NCBI GenBank assembly: GCA_039090855.1
Contig: CM077013.1
Span: forward strand, 140,141,240 to 140,205,239
Direction of reading: 5' to 3'
Origin: Macrothele yani
Taxonomy: Eukaryota > Arthropoda > Arachnida > Araneae > Macrothelidae
Length of the DNA: 64,000 nt
The notes below the pieces were generated by a model that worked only from the letters and a program-made list of their open reading frames with translations, ran no database searches and was not told the DNA's origin. Shown piece after piece: positions 13,291 through 26,514 of this stretch (position 1 is its first letter; each line of letters starts with the position of its first letter). A program made the translations under genes and the position numbers.

Positions 13291-16200
13291 TTCACCAGTT
13301 CGGTGATAAATGTTGCAATGATAGCCGTACCATACTCCTCGGAATTGGAAGAACTTGTTAAATGGAGTACCATTACCTTTATAATTACTATTCTGAGTTT
13401 ATTTTTGCAGAGGTCGTTACGAATGTATTTCAGAGATGTATGTCATTACCGTACAGTCTGGCGGCGCTTTATAGTTTCTTCAATACCATCATATTAAAAC
13501 AATTTAAGAACTCTGGTTCCATATGCTATGTGTCACCCGATGATGCGGTAGCTGCTACTGCGAAAAAAGATCTTGTGTTTTTAATCTATTGTATATAGCT
13601 TTTAACCTCGTGTAAATCAATATAGTTCAGTATAGTACTTGAGGATGGTTTTTACATGAAATTGGATCGTACAATGACTTTGGTCTATGTTTGTATAGGT
13701 TATAGTGACTTAGTCTGACTACTTAACACACTAAATCAATCTCCTGTCAGCAAGTTTAATACTGCTGGGCTAGTTGTGGCGTACTTTAAGCGATAAGATT
13801 ACAAACTGCAAGTTACAATCTCTGCCGTTCGCTACTGTATCTACGCAGGAAGAATAGCTTGGATTTAGTTTAAAATGAATGCACGTGACGGGGACTTTCG
13901 GTTCTTACTTCAAAGAAAGGTTTTCATAAAGACTGAGGGAACTTAGCTTTACGTATTCGCAGTTTACTACGGTGAAAATTACTTAACGCATCTCTTTTAA
14001 ATCAGTTTTTTGCATGTGCTGTGTTACATAGCTTAGTATGAATTTAATACCTAAAAACTAAGAAACTTCACAATTTTACCGCGGTGTGAAACTGAAATCC
14101 CTTAAACATTTATTCCCGAAAACTTTCGCAAATTTGTTTCCTATTCTGGCAACAGATTTCCAGTGTGGAGGATGCTGATCTGTTCAATTTTCCTCGAATT
14201 CAATATTTTATTATCCGGAATAAGATATTAAGAAAAATAAATGTTAAGCCTTTCCCCAAAACTTTGAACCTTAGCGTAATGCTTCCCAGTCTCTTGCCCA
14301 TTGATTTTTGTAGAACCTTTTTGTACATTGCCAAAGGATGTGGATATCGTAAATCAATGAATTTGTTCCATAACTCTATTCGGCGAATTTTGGCTTCGGA
14401 ACGATCGCTCTGCGTTGTCGCATGGCTTCTGTTCTTAAATAAATCTTAGCATGTAAACATCTCTACGAAATGATTCAGGTCAAAATTGACATGGACCAGC
14501 CTATCTTGCCCACGTTAAATTTAACTGAAAGTTTCTTTTTCTCAAACTAGAAATACTGTCGGTTCAAACCTTTGACAGCCGAAAGATGCAAGTTTTACAC
14601 ATTTTAACAACTGCTTTATTTACTCTAGAAATTTTTCAATTATTTCTCCCCAAGGAGCAGTTTTTAACCCAAATTTTTTAACATTTTTGTTAAAACTAAA
14701 TACACCTCAATCTCGTGTTAAAAAGTGCAGACACCAGTCTGAATATGCCATGAAAATTTCAAAGTGCTGGGCATAGTTTTTGAGAAAAAGGAACACCAAC
14801 AGTTGAGAAAAACGGCAAGAAACTTTCTCAAATTGAACAATGTTAATATCTAATGTTGTTCATAGATAAATTCATACTTGATATCCTGATTTAGGACTAT
14901 GGATCTACTTTTTCATAGCCTGTTTTTCTGCGGAGCTTTTTTCGACAATTCTAAGTTTCCTCTCACTGTCAATCTTTATCCATTTCCCTTTAATTATAAT
15001 AAGAAACTGCATCACAACCCCAACTTGGAGTGTTTTCAGTGACAGTCTATGGCAGACATGTCCAGATTACATTATTTAATGAGTTTTGAGTTTCGCCATG
15101 AACACTTTTTCAGAAGTTTTGCATGAAACAAGTCTATAAATAAAAGTTTCAGCAATTCCCCTTTGTAGTGAAATGTGCTTATGAACTGTGGTTATCTTTA
15201 ACTTTGCCGCATCTGTATTTGCACTAGCGGCCAGGGCCAGAAGGGAAGAGGTTGTGTCAATCATTTGGATTGTTATCGGTTGACAAGAAATTAAAATATT
15301 CTTCCCAAATGTTATGTTCTCTAGTTTGCCAGTACTTCTGATGGCCAAACTATAAAATTTATGAATCTTTAATGTTTGAGAAGCACTCTACCTATTCCAC
15401 TCAAATTTGCCATCACTGAGCTGTTGAGATTCTCCTGAAATGTGCCCCCCTCCAAAAAATAATAGGCATAAAAGTATTTGTTTACTAGTTTATTAAATTT
15501 AAATACCTCTAAGTGGCATAGGTAGAAGCATAGCAAAGTTTTCAACTTTTGCTCTCCAGATTAGCTGATACATCGTAAAGAATTATTTAAATCGCCAATA
15601 AAAGAAATTGAAATTTTGGTCCAATTCAACGGTTCTGGGTCCCTAAAATATGTGAAACCTCGTGCAATCGAGGATCTACGTATAAATTGGATTCTTTTTC
15701 GTAGACTTGACTAGCAGGTACACATGCTCTGAATGGCTTCAGTTGTATTGTTTTGGGGAGGAAGAAATGTAACTTGACTCATTTTCTATTTTCATTTTTT
15801 AATAAAGCGATAGTTAGATGTAAACTACTAGTGACACTACTGTATATGTATCATGGGATGTTTAATCTTCAGGGTTTGTTTTAGTTCACCTGACTTGTCA
15901 CAAATGTGTCTGCGGAAATCTTAACAGCAACCTATCCGCTTTTCAATCCATATTGTACGCCGCTCTTGAGTTCCAGATTTAATCGCCAAATTGAAACGTT
16001 AGAATTCAAGCGCAGCGATGCTAATACTGACTTATAGGCTCTGTGGGATTTTGTAAAAAAATTAACTTGGTAGTGATAAGCCAGTGTTGGTCATATCAAT
16101 ACCTAAGTTAATTTCTTCAAACTTGATCGAAGTGCATTCTGATAGTGCATCTCGAAAGGTTAACTGCAAAGTAAGTGAACTACCTAGTTAAAACTGGCAA

Positions 16201-16409
16201 ATGTTTTGTGGATCTCCTCCAGAAAATTAAGGTGTATCTATCAGAATCTTAAGCACTAAATCCAATTCCAGTAAGAGTCAAATTTAATTGCTTTTTAATC
16301 TCTTCCATAGCAATAGTACAGCAGCCTTAAAGAAAAGTGTTAAAAAAATTCCGATTGACTAACTTTCAATGAATGAAATACGGGATTACACCCTTGCACA
16401 ATACAAATT

Positions 16410-16785
16410 GGAAGATGTGAATCAGTCTTTTTTTTTGTGTAAATATGGTATTGATATTAAGTCAGATAATATCTGAAAACTTAATCCAGTCCTGGACTGG
16501 GAGTCGAACCCTCTTCTCCCGGATAGCACCCCAGTATTCTAACCACTGAGCGCCCAGAACAAGTCTTCAGTTTTCTGACTAATTTGAATACATTTGGTTA
16601 TATTCAAATAAATCTTAAAACTTGACTTGGTCGTTCTGGGTGTAGCGGTTAGCATAATCGGGAGCTATCAGGGTGGCGCGGGTTAGCTTCCCAGTATAGG
16701 ACGAAATTAAGTTTTCGGATATTATCTGACTTAACATCAGTCATATTTATACTATAAAAAAAAGGATACAAATCTTCCGAACTTG
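16410..16785. repeat. Foldback repeat with a tRNA-like sequence in each arm
   Basis: The arms at about 16410-16575 and 16616-16785 are inverted, diverged copies of each other. Each includes the stretch AAGTCAGATAATAT and a tRNA-like head with a B-box-like GGGTTCGACTCCC (left arm, - strand) or its diverged equivalent (right arm, + strand). An inner stem, ATTTGAATA with TATTCAAAT, sits at the centre. It is either two SINEs inserted head to head or one foldback unit. Confidence 0.65.
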
Positions 16786-18188
16786 TGTTTTACTCTAACT
16801 TTGCTAGGAAAAACAAGGCACAAATCTCAAAATAAAACCTAATAAACTGAAATTAGTTTGAGAATTTGCGTATTTCTAATGGTTCACATTTCAATTCCTT
16901 CTTGGATTACTTTTACCGTATATAGTTCCCCACATTTGAGCACACTGAGTCAGATTTAAGCAGCTACATTCTGATTACGGTTGTCCGGAAAGCAGAGTAA
17001 GGCGTTACCCTTCAAGCATGTAAAGTCACTCTAGAATATTTTCTTATGCCAGATGTGCATATTTTTAAGGTTTATGTTCTGGGTTATCACTTGAAAGGAA
17101 ATGACCTGTTTTCTTAGACTACACAAAATACAGAAGTGTTTTCACTCGGGTGGTCTTGCTTCTGTGAAAACAAGGCTGCGTGTGCTACAAAGGGCTACGA
17201 ATAAAGTTATCTTTGGTGACACTTAATGCTGCAGGAAAAGTAAAAATGGTCTATGTACGTGAACAGCTAAAACACATCCGCGAAATATACAGCGATGAGC
17301 CATTACATTCCTACCACTTAACTTATAATCTGTAGGACCCTCTTAGCCCGCAAGGCATCTGCTCGATGAGGTGATGAGTTTCTGCCGTAAAACTTTAGTA
17401 TTTTGCCTATGTTTAACTTTTTCAATTTAGTTTTGGATCTGTTCAACATCAAGCCTCCTACGCGATGGCTCAGCAAAATTCACAGAACCAAAGGACTTGT
17501 AGCTGCACTAAAGTGTAACTTAGCATTTTCAGAAATATTTCTACATTCTTCCTGAATATGCCTGGAGTAAAGCAAATCCGTTTAGTATGAGTACGACGAA
17601 TATAGTAGTCAGTTACCGATATTAGGTCAGGAAAATTCTTTTGGGTAGCGGCATTATGCAGTAAATCGTCGAAAGAGCTTATCTTAATTAGCTTCGAAGT
17701 GTTATAAAAAGCAGGCTTCGCTCGATAAAGTCCTGTAGGCAGTCGCCAGTAAAATATAAAAAACTTTTGCCTGCCAAACGCAGTGTACTGACTTAAGGTT
17801 GCCCTTAAGTGGCCGCGATCTGTTAGTGTTGGGTATTCAACTCCATAGTATTAAGTGTTGATCGATGCAATGTGGAAGCAGTAACGCTCTAATACTCGGG
17901 CATGAGAGCTTCGTCGATAATCTGCTGCAAGTGGATTTTTCAGCTTAGAAGTTATCGCTAGACAACTTTCCCCCCGTACGGATGGATCCCATTGGACGTT
18001 TTTGGCTATAACCTAAAACGTCGAATGGAGTAATGTGTAAGCAGATTACTGTCATTCAGAGACTGCTTTGGGAGCCTCTGGAGGGTGGATATGTTCATCT
18101 TGTAGGGATATGCTAGTGAACGTTCTAGCTTTTGAGGTATGGGTTTCTTAGCATTGTATGAAAAACTTCCAAATTGTGGCTAAAACTA

Positions 18189-19671
18189 CACTGCCGGACA
18201 ATTGCTAAGGACGGATGACAATAGCAACCATAAAATGGAAGGCAGGAAAATGTGGAAATTAGCATAAGTGCGGGATACAGTAAGACGTGTTGTGCGTATG
18301 CAAATTTTGGATTGCCGAACTTGTTCGTGACGTCATAGCGCTGATAAGAGATATAAAGGATTTGACGCGTATTGACCGTTGTTCAAACGCAAAGTTGAAA
18401 GGGAAAGACAATTGACGAACTTGCAATTTTCAGTATGTCTTCCCGACATCACCTAGATGATTTTACGCGTGGCCGTATTATTGGCAAGATTGAAGAAAAG
18501 CGAAAAATAACAGATGTTGCCAGGGAGTTCGACGTCAGCCACAGTGTTGTTTCAAGGCTTTGGAAATAATTTCAAACAGTGTCGCCAAACGTCACGGGGA
18601 AGGTCGTGTTCGCAGTACGACACCTGCAGAAGATCGGTACATAGTGCTATCAACAAAGACACCGGCGCAGCCCAGCTAGTGAGGTAGCAAATCAGTTTAT
18701 GGCTGCTACTGGCAAGCTGATCTCCCGAAACACTGTCTGCAGACTTTGCATGAAGGACTATACGCCCGCCGTCCTGTTGTGTGCATCCCATTGTCCAGAC
18801 GTCACCGTACCGCCCGTTTGCAATGGTGCCATCAACATTGCAATCGGACTGATAACGACTAGTCTGCTGTCATCTTCTCAGATGAGAGTAGATAGTCTAT
18901 AGTCTGATTGTCGACAACTGATCTGGCGTGATAGTGGTACTGCATATTGTCCAGCAAAAATACAGGAAAGAGACCGATATCCGACATGTAGTGTCATGGT
19001 ATGGGCTGGCATCATGATCAATGGCCGTACGTCCCTCTATGTGCTTCCAACTGGGACTATGACTGGCCAACGATACATTAATGATCTGCTACCTCATGTT
19101 CGGTGGTGCTGTCGGTGATAGATTCATTTTCATGGACGACAATGCAACATGTCCTCGAACAGTCGCTGTCCAGGAGTGTCTTGAGAGCGAGGATATTCAA
19201 CGCCTCGTATGGCCAGCACGTTCTCCAGATCTGAATCCCACTGAAAATGTGTGGGATGCTTTGGGGAGGAGTCTTGCTGGTCGCCAATGCCCTCCAATAA
19301 ACAAGGACACCCTCATCCGTGCACTGACAGAGTAATGGGATAAATTACCCCAACAGCTGCTTGATAATGTTGTGCAAACCATGACACGACGTTTGGAATC
19401 TTGCATCGCCCTCCATGGTGGCCCTATCCCGTATTGACATCTTACGCCTGCGGACGGTAATTGCATTTTATCACGTTTACGTATTCTGCATAAAATGGCC
19501 TGTTTGTCCCTTGAACACGTGTTCCAAAGCCTTCTGGATTTCAGAGCACAATAAATTGTTTTTCTTGTGTCCTGGCATTCTGACATTTTATTTCACTTGG
19601 CATCCAACCACTTACTTTTTTATGCGCTATATAGCCGTTTATGATCCGTCCTTAGCAATTGTCCAGCAGTG
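18189..19671 (+). mobile_element. Tc1-like transposon with TIRs and TA target sites
   Basis: Starts CACTGCCGGACAATTGCTAA and ends with the inverse (CACTGCTGGACAATTGCTAA on the - strand). It is flanked by TA at 18187-18188 and 19672-19673. The TIRs match over about 28 bp; total length is 1483 bp, within the usual Tc1 range. The only long internal reading frames are pieces of one transposase on the + strand. Confidence 0.92.
18435..19430 (+). pseudogene. Tc1-like transposase, DD34E, broken
   Basis: Cut-and-paste transposase of the Tc1 group. It starts MSSRHHLDDFTRGRIIGKIE, an N-terminal helix-turn-helix (ITDVAREFDVSHSVVSRLW), and hits a stop at 18567. The catalytic end is at about 19000-19420: MVWAGIMINGRTSLYV, a frame change, FMDDNATCP (second Asp), then WPARSPDLNPTENVWDALGR with the Glu 34 residues after the Asp, giving DD34E. 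A stop at 19333-19335 interrupts WDKLPQQLLDNVV. It cannot be functional as read. Confidence 0.88.
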
Positions 19672-20431
19672 TATAAAGCGAGGATTGCGTACACTTGAAA
19701 TTGGTGTTGTGGAGTCGTATTAAACCGATGCACGAGGCTACCGCGTAATCTAGATCAGACTTTTGATTGTAGAACAAGACTGGCGCAAGGGGGGTAAGGG
19801 CAAGCTTTTACCTGACACTAATGAAGTACGCGCTGGAGGATACTATGTAGGCTGTTATTTGATCATAACTGAAGATTATCCAGTAGTGTAGAGGAAGTCC
19901 GTTTTTTTTTTAGTTGAGGCTTAAAATCATGAAGTTTGAGGGTAGACTCTGTTCGTCTGGATGCATTAAGTGTTTGATTAGATAGTTTCCTCTTCCGTAG
20001 ACCCTGAATTTTAGAAAGTCCTGTCACAGTGCAATACAAGATGGTTTTCTGTAGTGGTTCCACTGTTTTAAGAAAGTTAAGTTAGTACCTGAACTAGTTA
20101 CTCAGCTGCTTTATTAGAGTACAAATAATGCGAGTTGACTGCTATTTAAGTGTTGTAAATATTGTTGTAACGAAGTACAATAATTGTTGCCGCTCAAGAG
20201 TAAATTGGTTTTTCAGTTGATGGCCTCAGGCAAATTTCCTGCATGTGTGCATATTGTTGCGGCGCTGTTAGCCCAAATATTCCTCGGGCTATCCCGATGC
20301 TGGTTTACTTCTAGACTCTGTTAAATGTGAAATAACTTTTTATGCATTGTGCTAGATAAAGTTTCAAAACTTACCTCACAGAACACTGCTGCTGACACTG
20401 ATTATCTGATTTTTTACTTCCCTTATTTCAG

Positions 20432-20537
20432 ATTTTCTTCGTCTTGAGAAAAAAATTCGACCACATCTCAACTCTGCACGTCATTCACCACGGTATCATG
20501 CCGATGAGTGTTTGGTGGGGAGTAAAATTCACCCCAG
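20432..20537 (+). CDS. ELOVL: ELOVL fatty acid elongase, catalytic histidine-box exon
   Basis: Exon of 106 nt beginning after CTTATTTCAG and ending at CCAG|GTGAGT, so it finishes in phase 1. It begins IFFVLRKKFDHISTLHVIHH. HVIHH is the HxxHH histidine box that is the catalytic signature of elongases. The end, VWWGVKFTPG, matches the conserved W-G-VKF-xPGGH stretch, with the second Gly-Gly supplied by the next exon. All residues expected for activity in this segment are present. The 11.3-kb intron before it holds several transposable elements. Confidence 0.95.
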
Positions 20538-20929
20538 GTGAGTGCTAAGCTAATTACAATATTTGAAGTGCTGAGAATACCCTTGTATTTTTAAATCTTG
20601 AAAATAGTTATAAAACCTTGTTAGCAGAGAAGTGTTTCCGTAAACTGGTACAAATTCAGGTGAAATATAACTTCTCTCAATATTAACAGCCTTTTTAACT
20701 CTCCAGATGCCCAGTTTTCCCTACTAGGGGTCGTAGAAATGTCTACTTCTAAACCCCATCAAATTGTGACTACTTTCGGTTTTAAATTTTTGCAGCTAAA
20801 TGGCGCATAATTGTTCCGTAAAATGCTGAAATGCACACTGAACAAAGAAATTAGTGCCGAATCAAAGTTGTCGAAGGACGTGCTCATAAACAAAATTCGG
20901 TGTTTTTATGTATGCATAAATTACAAATG

Positions 20930-21805
20930 CTTATTCTCAACAAGTTAGTGAAATCATGCGATGCATTGATTATGATACGCTTTCCAACATACCAGAAATT
21001 ATTACTCAAGCTATGAGGATAATGGCTGTGGAATAAATCTCGCTCCTGTGTCCTGACCTTTGACCCCATTTCGATGATATTCAACAGAAGCGGTTAAGTA
21101 TACCTCAAGAATAACATACTAAAGTTTTGTCGCAATAGAAGCAGTTTTATGCAAGTTATGATAATGGCTGGAATAAATCTTGTTTTTGTGCAATGACCTA
21201 TGACCCCATTTCGTTGATATTAAACAGAACCGGTTAACTATAACTCCGGAACATAACGTTTTGTTCGCAATCGAAACATTTTTGGTAAATTATGATGCAC
21301 AAGGGCAATGGAATGGATCCCACTCCAGTGTCCTGACCTTTGACCCCATTTCGCCCATTTTCAATAGGTTCGTCCCCAGTGGCTCCCTACCACATACTAA
21401 AATTTCATCGAAATCGAACCATTTTTACGCAAGTTATGACGCATAAGGGCAATGGAATAAATACCGCTTTTATGGCCTGCCTGACCTTTGACACCATTCG
21501 CCCATTTTCAATAGTGTTCGTGCCCAGTGGTTCCCTACCACATACTAAAATTTCATCGAAATCGAACCATATTAATGCATGTTATGACTCATAAAGGCAA
21601 TGGAATGGATCCCGCTCTTATGGCGTGACCTTTAACCCCACTTCACCCATTTTCAATAGGGTTCGTCCCCTGGTGGTCCCCTACCACATACTAAAATTTC
21701 ATCGAAATCGAACCATTTTTACGTGTTATCGTGCGACAGACAGACGGACTGAAAGCTGGAGCATATACGCTTCTTCAACCTACGATTGGAAAGCGTAAAA
21801 AAAGA
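20930..21805 (+). repeat. Tandem array, ~140-150-bp period, with DR1-like motifs
   Basis: About five units, each centred on a TGACCTTTGACCCC-like sequence: starts near 21054, 21194 (one change), 21334, 21482 and 21626. The rest of each unit also repeats (AATGGAATGGATCC-like, CACATACTAAAATTTCATCG). The array begins near TACGCTTTCCAAC and ends near GATTGGAAAGCGTA, a short inverted pair. A related array lies at 41275-41810. Confidence 0.85.
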
Positions 21806-21958
21806 ATCTAACTTCTTCAGAGACTATTTACCAAATAGTTACCCAAGTCCTTAAAATATAGTACTTTCCGATATTGTGGAGTTAACTGAAGACTTGTCTA
21901 GCTGGTAAACAGGGTTCGTTTAATCAGTACATTGGGGGTACTGAGTTAAGCTTAATTA

Positions 21959-22174
21959 GCCGCCCCGGTGGCGCAGCGGTCTAAGGCGCGCTGGCCTCTG
22001 ATCATTCGTCCGTAAGGAGTCCGGGTTCGAATCCCGGTCAGGCATAGATGTTGTTTGTCTTACGGCTCTGGCAATCTCCATTTCCCTGGAACCAGTGACC
22101 CTAAATTAGGGACGGGCGACTGCTTATAGCTCACTGAGTTGCTCACGGTGGTCGTTAAACCTTCAATAAAAAAA
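21959..22174 (+). repeat. SINE family A, full-length copy
   Basis: tRNA-like head starting GCCGCCCCGGTGGCGCAG with B box GGTTCGAATCC, a family-specific body, and a short A-rich tail. Flanked by an exact 12-bp duplication TAAGCTTAATTA at 21947-21958 and 22175-22186, which fixes both ends. Confidence 0.95.
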
Positions 22175-24022
22175 TAAGCTTAATTATGTTCGTACAGCTG
22201 GGACCAGCGCGCATTACTTGGATCCAGACTCCTAACGGCAGTCTGTGGAAGTCTTAAATAGGAATCTACCTTCAGGACTCAAGATTTATTACGAAACATA
22301 CCTCTGGGTACTTTGGCATGGGCATCTATCGTGGTGTCAAGAGTAGTACCCGGTCAAGCGGCACTTGTAAATCGTGGGCAGAATCCAATCTTCAAAACCT
22401 TAGCTCTTCCAATCGAGAATAACCCATAATAAAACTTAAACTGCAGATACTGCGACTTTCTCCTGAATAGATGAAAACCATTAGTGTCATTGTAAGTAAC
22501 TCGCAAGTTACAAGAAAATATCGTGTAGTTGAAGAGTATGCACCAACGTACATTTGTCTCTTACAGGTAGCTTAAATTCTTAAGTTGTGTGATCGTAAAT
22601 AGTCTCAACACCTGGAACGTGTCTCTACACCCTTGGTAGGGCCCAACTAGTCGCCATTTGTGGCACATCCTAGCAATGAAATTAGGGTCTTGCACATGAC
22701 CCATCTGAGATCTTTCGTTTAAATGCAGAAGATTGTTTGTACCCATTCATAGCCCAAAAGAGTAGTTTGTGCTAACGCAATTTATTCACACAATCTTGCT
22801 CCAGTGGTATTCTACGTAACTCGTACAATAAATGAAACGTTGTACTGGTAGAATTAAATTCTTGCAGCATAAATGGCATTTCTTTAAAGACAAATGCTTC
22901 TTGACTTTTGGCTGTTGCCAACAATGACTTTCTTATTGGGTTTTAGTGTTTGAACGACACCTACGTGGTTTGCCAAGACTTCTGGGCCAATTTAAGCTGT
23001 TCAGGAAACTGTCTTCAGATTTACGATGGCTAGAGTGTGCATATCCGATCACTGAACTTTTCCAGCGTAGTTCCTACGAGATTCGTTCCTCAGTATGGTT
23101 GCGCTTACGCGAAAGCCTTAATGTCTGCAAACAGACGTCTAACTTTTAGATTAGCTACTTGAAGTTAACTGAAGCAATCTTGTATTTTGTGTAAAAATGG
23201 GGAAAACTTGGACTTCAATGAATGAGTTTAGTTAACCAATTCATTTTTGCGACTTGGTGCTGACACTTGATGTGAAGCTCTGTCAGTACAATGACTCTGA
23301 AGGCTTCTTTGTAGTCTCAAATTTTGATGTGCCATATGCCCATTATGATACTGTGAGGTAGATTTCGACTAGGTATGGCTAAACTTTAATTCCTGACGTG
23401 ATCTTCATAAAAGCTACGAATTAAGCACTAAATTCATTACAAATTAATAAAGCAAATGGCACCAGTTCTGAAAGTAAATCAAAAGTGAGCAGATACGAAA
23501 TTGCATGTTCTGCAATCCCGTGAAGGAATCTTAGAAATTCTAAGCACTAACAGTGTCTGTAGGGTTTAGGTTGAGTTTCAGCGTTAGTTGAAAAAAATTA
23601 GTTATAAAGGGCAGTGTGATTTTGTGGGAGAGTACCTTCCCACACATACGAAATTAGATTTATTTGGATTCCGTGGAACTATAATAAAACTTTATTGTAC
23701 CGGGATGTAAGAAAAAAAATCGTGGTGAAAGGGTTATTGCTGCACTTAGAAATGTTATCTGGTGCCGAGAACACCTTGATGGCTGTGCTTAATGACTTGA
23801 CTGGAAAAGGTATACTGGGCAGATTTTAAAGGCTTTAATTATACAGATTGAAACGGCAGTCGGCTAGCTTATAAACTTCATTGATTGGTTCTTCCATGGT
23901 TCAATCAGACTTGTGCTTACAGTACTTATACCTGTACTTATACCTACAGTACTCTTCCGACAAAGATTGCTCTCGTGCCCTAAAAATATTGCACCGTTAA
24001 TCTTAATTTGTTTCTTTTGCAG

Positions 24023-24159
24023 GTGGACACAGCACTTTCTTTGCTTTTGTCAACAGCCTTGTTCATATTGTGATGTACTTCTACTACGGATTGGCCGCTA
24101 TTGGACCCAGCATGAACAAATTCTTGTGGTGGAAAAAATACATGACTGCTTTCCAGATG
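24023..24159 (+). CDS. ELOVL: ELOVL fatty acid elongase, transmembrane exon with HxxMYxYY motif
   Basis: Exon of 137 nt after TTTCTTTTGCAG and before GTAAGTG. It completes the split Gly codon and then reads GHSTFFAFVNSLVHIVMYFY and onward. NSLVHIVMYFYY is the NxxxHxxMYxYY signature. KFLWWKKYMTAFQM ends with the first part of TxxQxxQ, whose last residue comes from the next exon. It ends in phase 0. Hydrophobic stretches match the family's membrane helices. A longer open frame extends on both sides but is not supported beyond the splice sites. Confidence 0.95.
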
Positions 24160-26514
24160 GTAAGTGAACCTTAATGACAGTAAGAATGGCTGTACTTATA
24201 GCAGATGTTCGTTGTGACATTGAATGTACGAGAGTACAAACAGCAAGAAGAGGTAGCAGTCTTTAAATCTCTTAGTGTTCATGGTCTACCCAAATCTTGA
24301 GCCACGGTGTTTTCAGCGGAGATGCATGCTGTGTAGCTTCATGTTCAGTCGGGCTCTCAACGTGCTATGGTGTACACTGATTCTTTGACCGTCTGGGACG
24401 AATTAACTGTTAAGAAAATGGGCGGAAATCAGCTCCCACTGATATATTCGCTGTCTAAGAAGTGGACTGAGGGCGGTTGAAACGAGTCAACTTGAGCATT
24501 AGAAAGCTTTGCTTCACTCATGTCACTCAAGGTGGTCATATTTGAGATTGACACTAATCCTTTGTCTAATTGCCCTTTAAAAAGGCTGTAACAATGGCAA
24601 AGAACCTAAGAAAGATGTTTGAGTGACTTGTTACTACCCAGTGAAATGATGCCCATCATTTCTTGGGGATGAACCTCAAATGCTTATTACCAAGCAAGTA
24701 TTATCTATTGGGAAGTCAAAAGGACTATCTAAGCAAGGACTTGGTGATAGTCACCAAGGACTATCACAAAGTAGTAGTGGGACAGATTAGTGGGATGCCT
24801 ATCAACGATGCAAAGTTCACGGTCAGAACTGATTACGTGAGGAAAATAAATTGTTGCGCGGCAGCTTTCGTAAAACCCAAAAACTATGTGAATATTTGTT
24901 TGGAAAACGCGGAGAGCTTTGGGCAGTATTTACTTCAGATTCACCGGCCGCTTAAAGGGTTAAGTGTTGTACAGTCTGTCATCGTTGGACTCTAGTGACC
25001 ATTTTCTTTTTACCGTACGAAGGATTCTTCGTTATTTGCTCTAGGCTGGATGCTGCATCTGTTTTCTCTTTGGTCGTCACACCCTTACCACTGTTTCATC
25101 GTGATTTACCCTTTATTCATGATCTCATCACGCGAATGTGGCAGGGTCTGTGGTATCAACAGGTGGAAAAACTTCACCGTATCAAACCAATTCTCGGAGT
25201 CTAGGGATCATGTGGTCGGAACCGTAAGAAGTTCTTGCGCTTCTCCGTATTGGGCATTGTCATTTCACCCACCGCTTCTTGCTGTGTAGCGACGCTGCGC
25301 CAATGTGTGATACGTGCGAATTGCAGATTCGCTGTCACTCATATTATCTGTAGTTGTGGTCGTGTTTTCGTGACGTTCGTTTATAACCAGTGATAGGATT
25401 ATGGTCGTTACTCATGAGAGGAAATGTTTTGCTGTAGTTTTCGTGAAACTAGGCAGCTAGGTGGACATCTGCCTAGGGAGAGCGGGAAGTTTTGGGCACC
25501 ATTATTCAGGAACACTAGGGGCTTAAAGAATTAAACTAACCCTAACTGAATAAAATAAGTGAATGGAAATTATTACGTAGCGAAACGTCATGAGTTAATG
25601 TCCCGTACAGAATGATGCAGTCCAGATTTCTAGGAGCTAAATACAAAAAAGTACATTATGGTATCAAAACTGAGCCTTCATAATCGCAATCTAAATCTTC
25701 GGTAATTGTTGTCCAGCGTAAGTGTTAATAAAACAATGCCACTCCTGGGGAAATATCGACGTAATCACAATTGATACGGAAGAAAAGACTTGAAACTAAA
25801 TCAGAAAAATTAGGCCTACATATTTAACACTATCAACTTCCAAGTTATTGAAAATAATTTTTCAAAGATCTCCAGGAACACATGGTATTAAAAAAATATA
25901 TGCTGAAATTACAGGCAAAAGGCTTCGTATTGCTTTATCTACTTCATTCCAAAAATTGATCGGAAAGAATAAACTTAAATATTAATCAAGCTATTAGACT
26001 TGTGCATGGTATCGAAGCCTTTTTTTCTTCCTAAGCCTTACAAGGTAGCAAATGAGATACTTTGAGGTCATAAGTTCTTGGAATCTCCTAAATATGGAGA
26101 AAACAAATGAAACTCAACCGTAAACTTTGCCCCCATTGGCGCTCAATTTAACGTCTTGTTCCTTAAGAGACGCTTATAGTCAGGAAACATGAATACTACA
26201 GCCTTTTACCTCTTCATCCGCTGGAGTCATTTCATTTACCCACAAGTGTTTACCGTAGCAATCTGTGCAGTTCAGAAACTGAGTTTTCGATTGGTAGCAT
26301 GATGTTTGATAGCTAAACTTATAAAATTCTGGTTATAAATTCTTCTTGCACTCAGTGGTTGTAGCCATTGCAAAACTACCATTGTCTGAGGTGTATGGAA
26401 AGTTGCAGGGCTAAACTTGTAAGGAATATTTATTACAATGTAATCTTCAGAATACATACCTCTTAACTCAATACATATTACATAATCGCACAGCTTCTGC
26501 ATGGCTTTGCTAAA

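Larger units (their letters stand above)
9157..20431 (+). other. ELOVL intron, 11.3 kb, transposon-bearing
   Basis: Intron with GTAAGT donor and TTTCAG acceptor. It carries the inverted-repeat element at 9354-10326, the Penelope-like remnant at about 11880-13290, the tRNA-like foldback at 16410-16785 and the Tc1-like element at 18189-19671. I recognise nothing in 13.3-16.4 kb or 16.8-18.2 kb; short ORFs there look like chance. Confidence 0.8.
20538..24022 (+). other. ELOVL intron with DR1-motif array and SINE
   Basis: Intron with GTGAGT donor and TTTGCAG acceptor. It contains the tandem array at about 20950-21800 and a full SINE at 21959-22174. The remainder (22.2-24.0 kb) has no recognised feature. 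Confidence 0.8.

Noticed and set aside
15076..15348. 90-codon open frame on the - strand in an ELOVL intron
   Set aside because: No domain or homologous neighbour is recognised; this length is expected by chance in this much sequence.
24663..24995. 110-codon open frame in ELOVL intron 4
   Set aside because: No recognisable domain. A loosely similar stretch at about 25390-25530 hints at a repeat, but the match is too weak to name.
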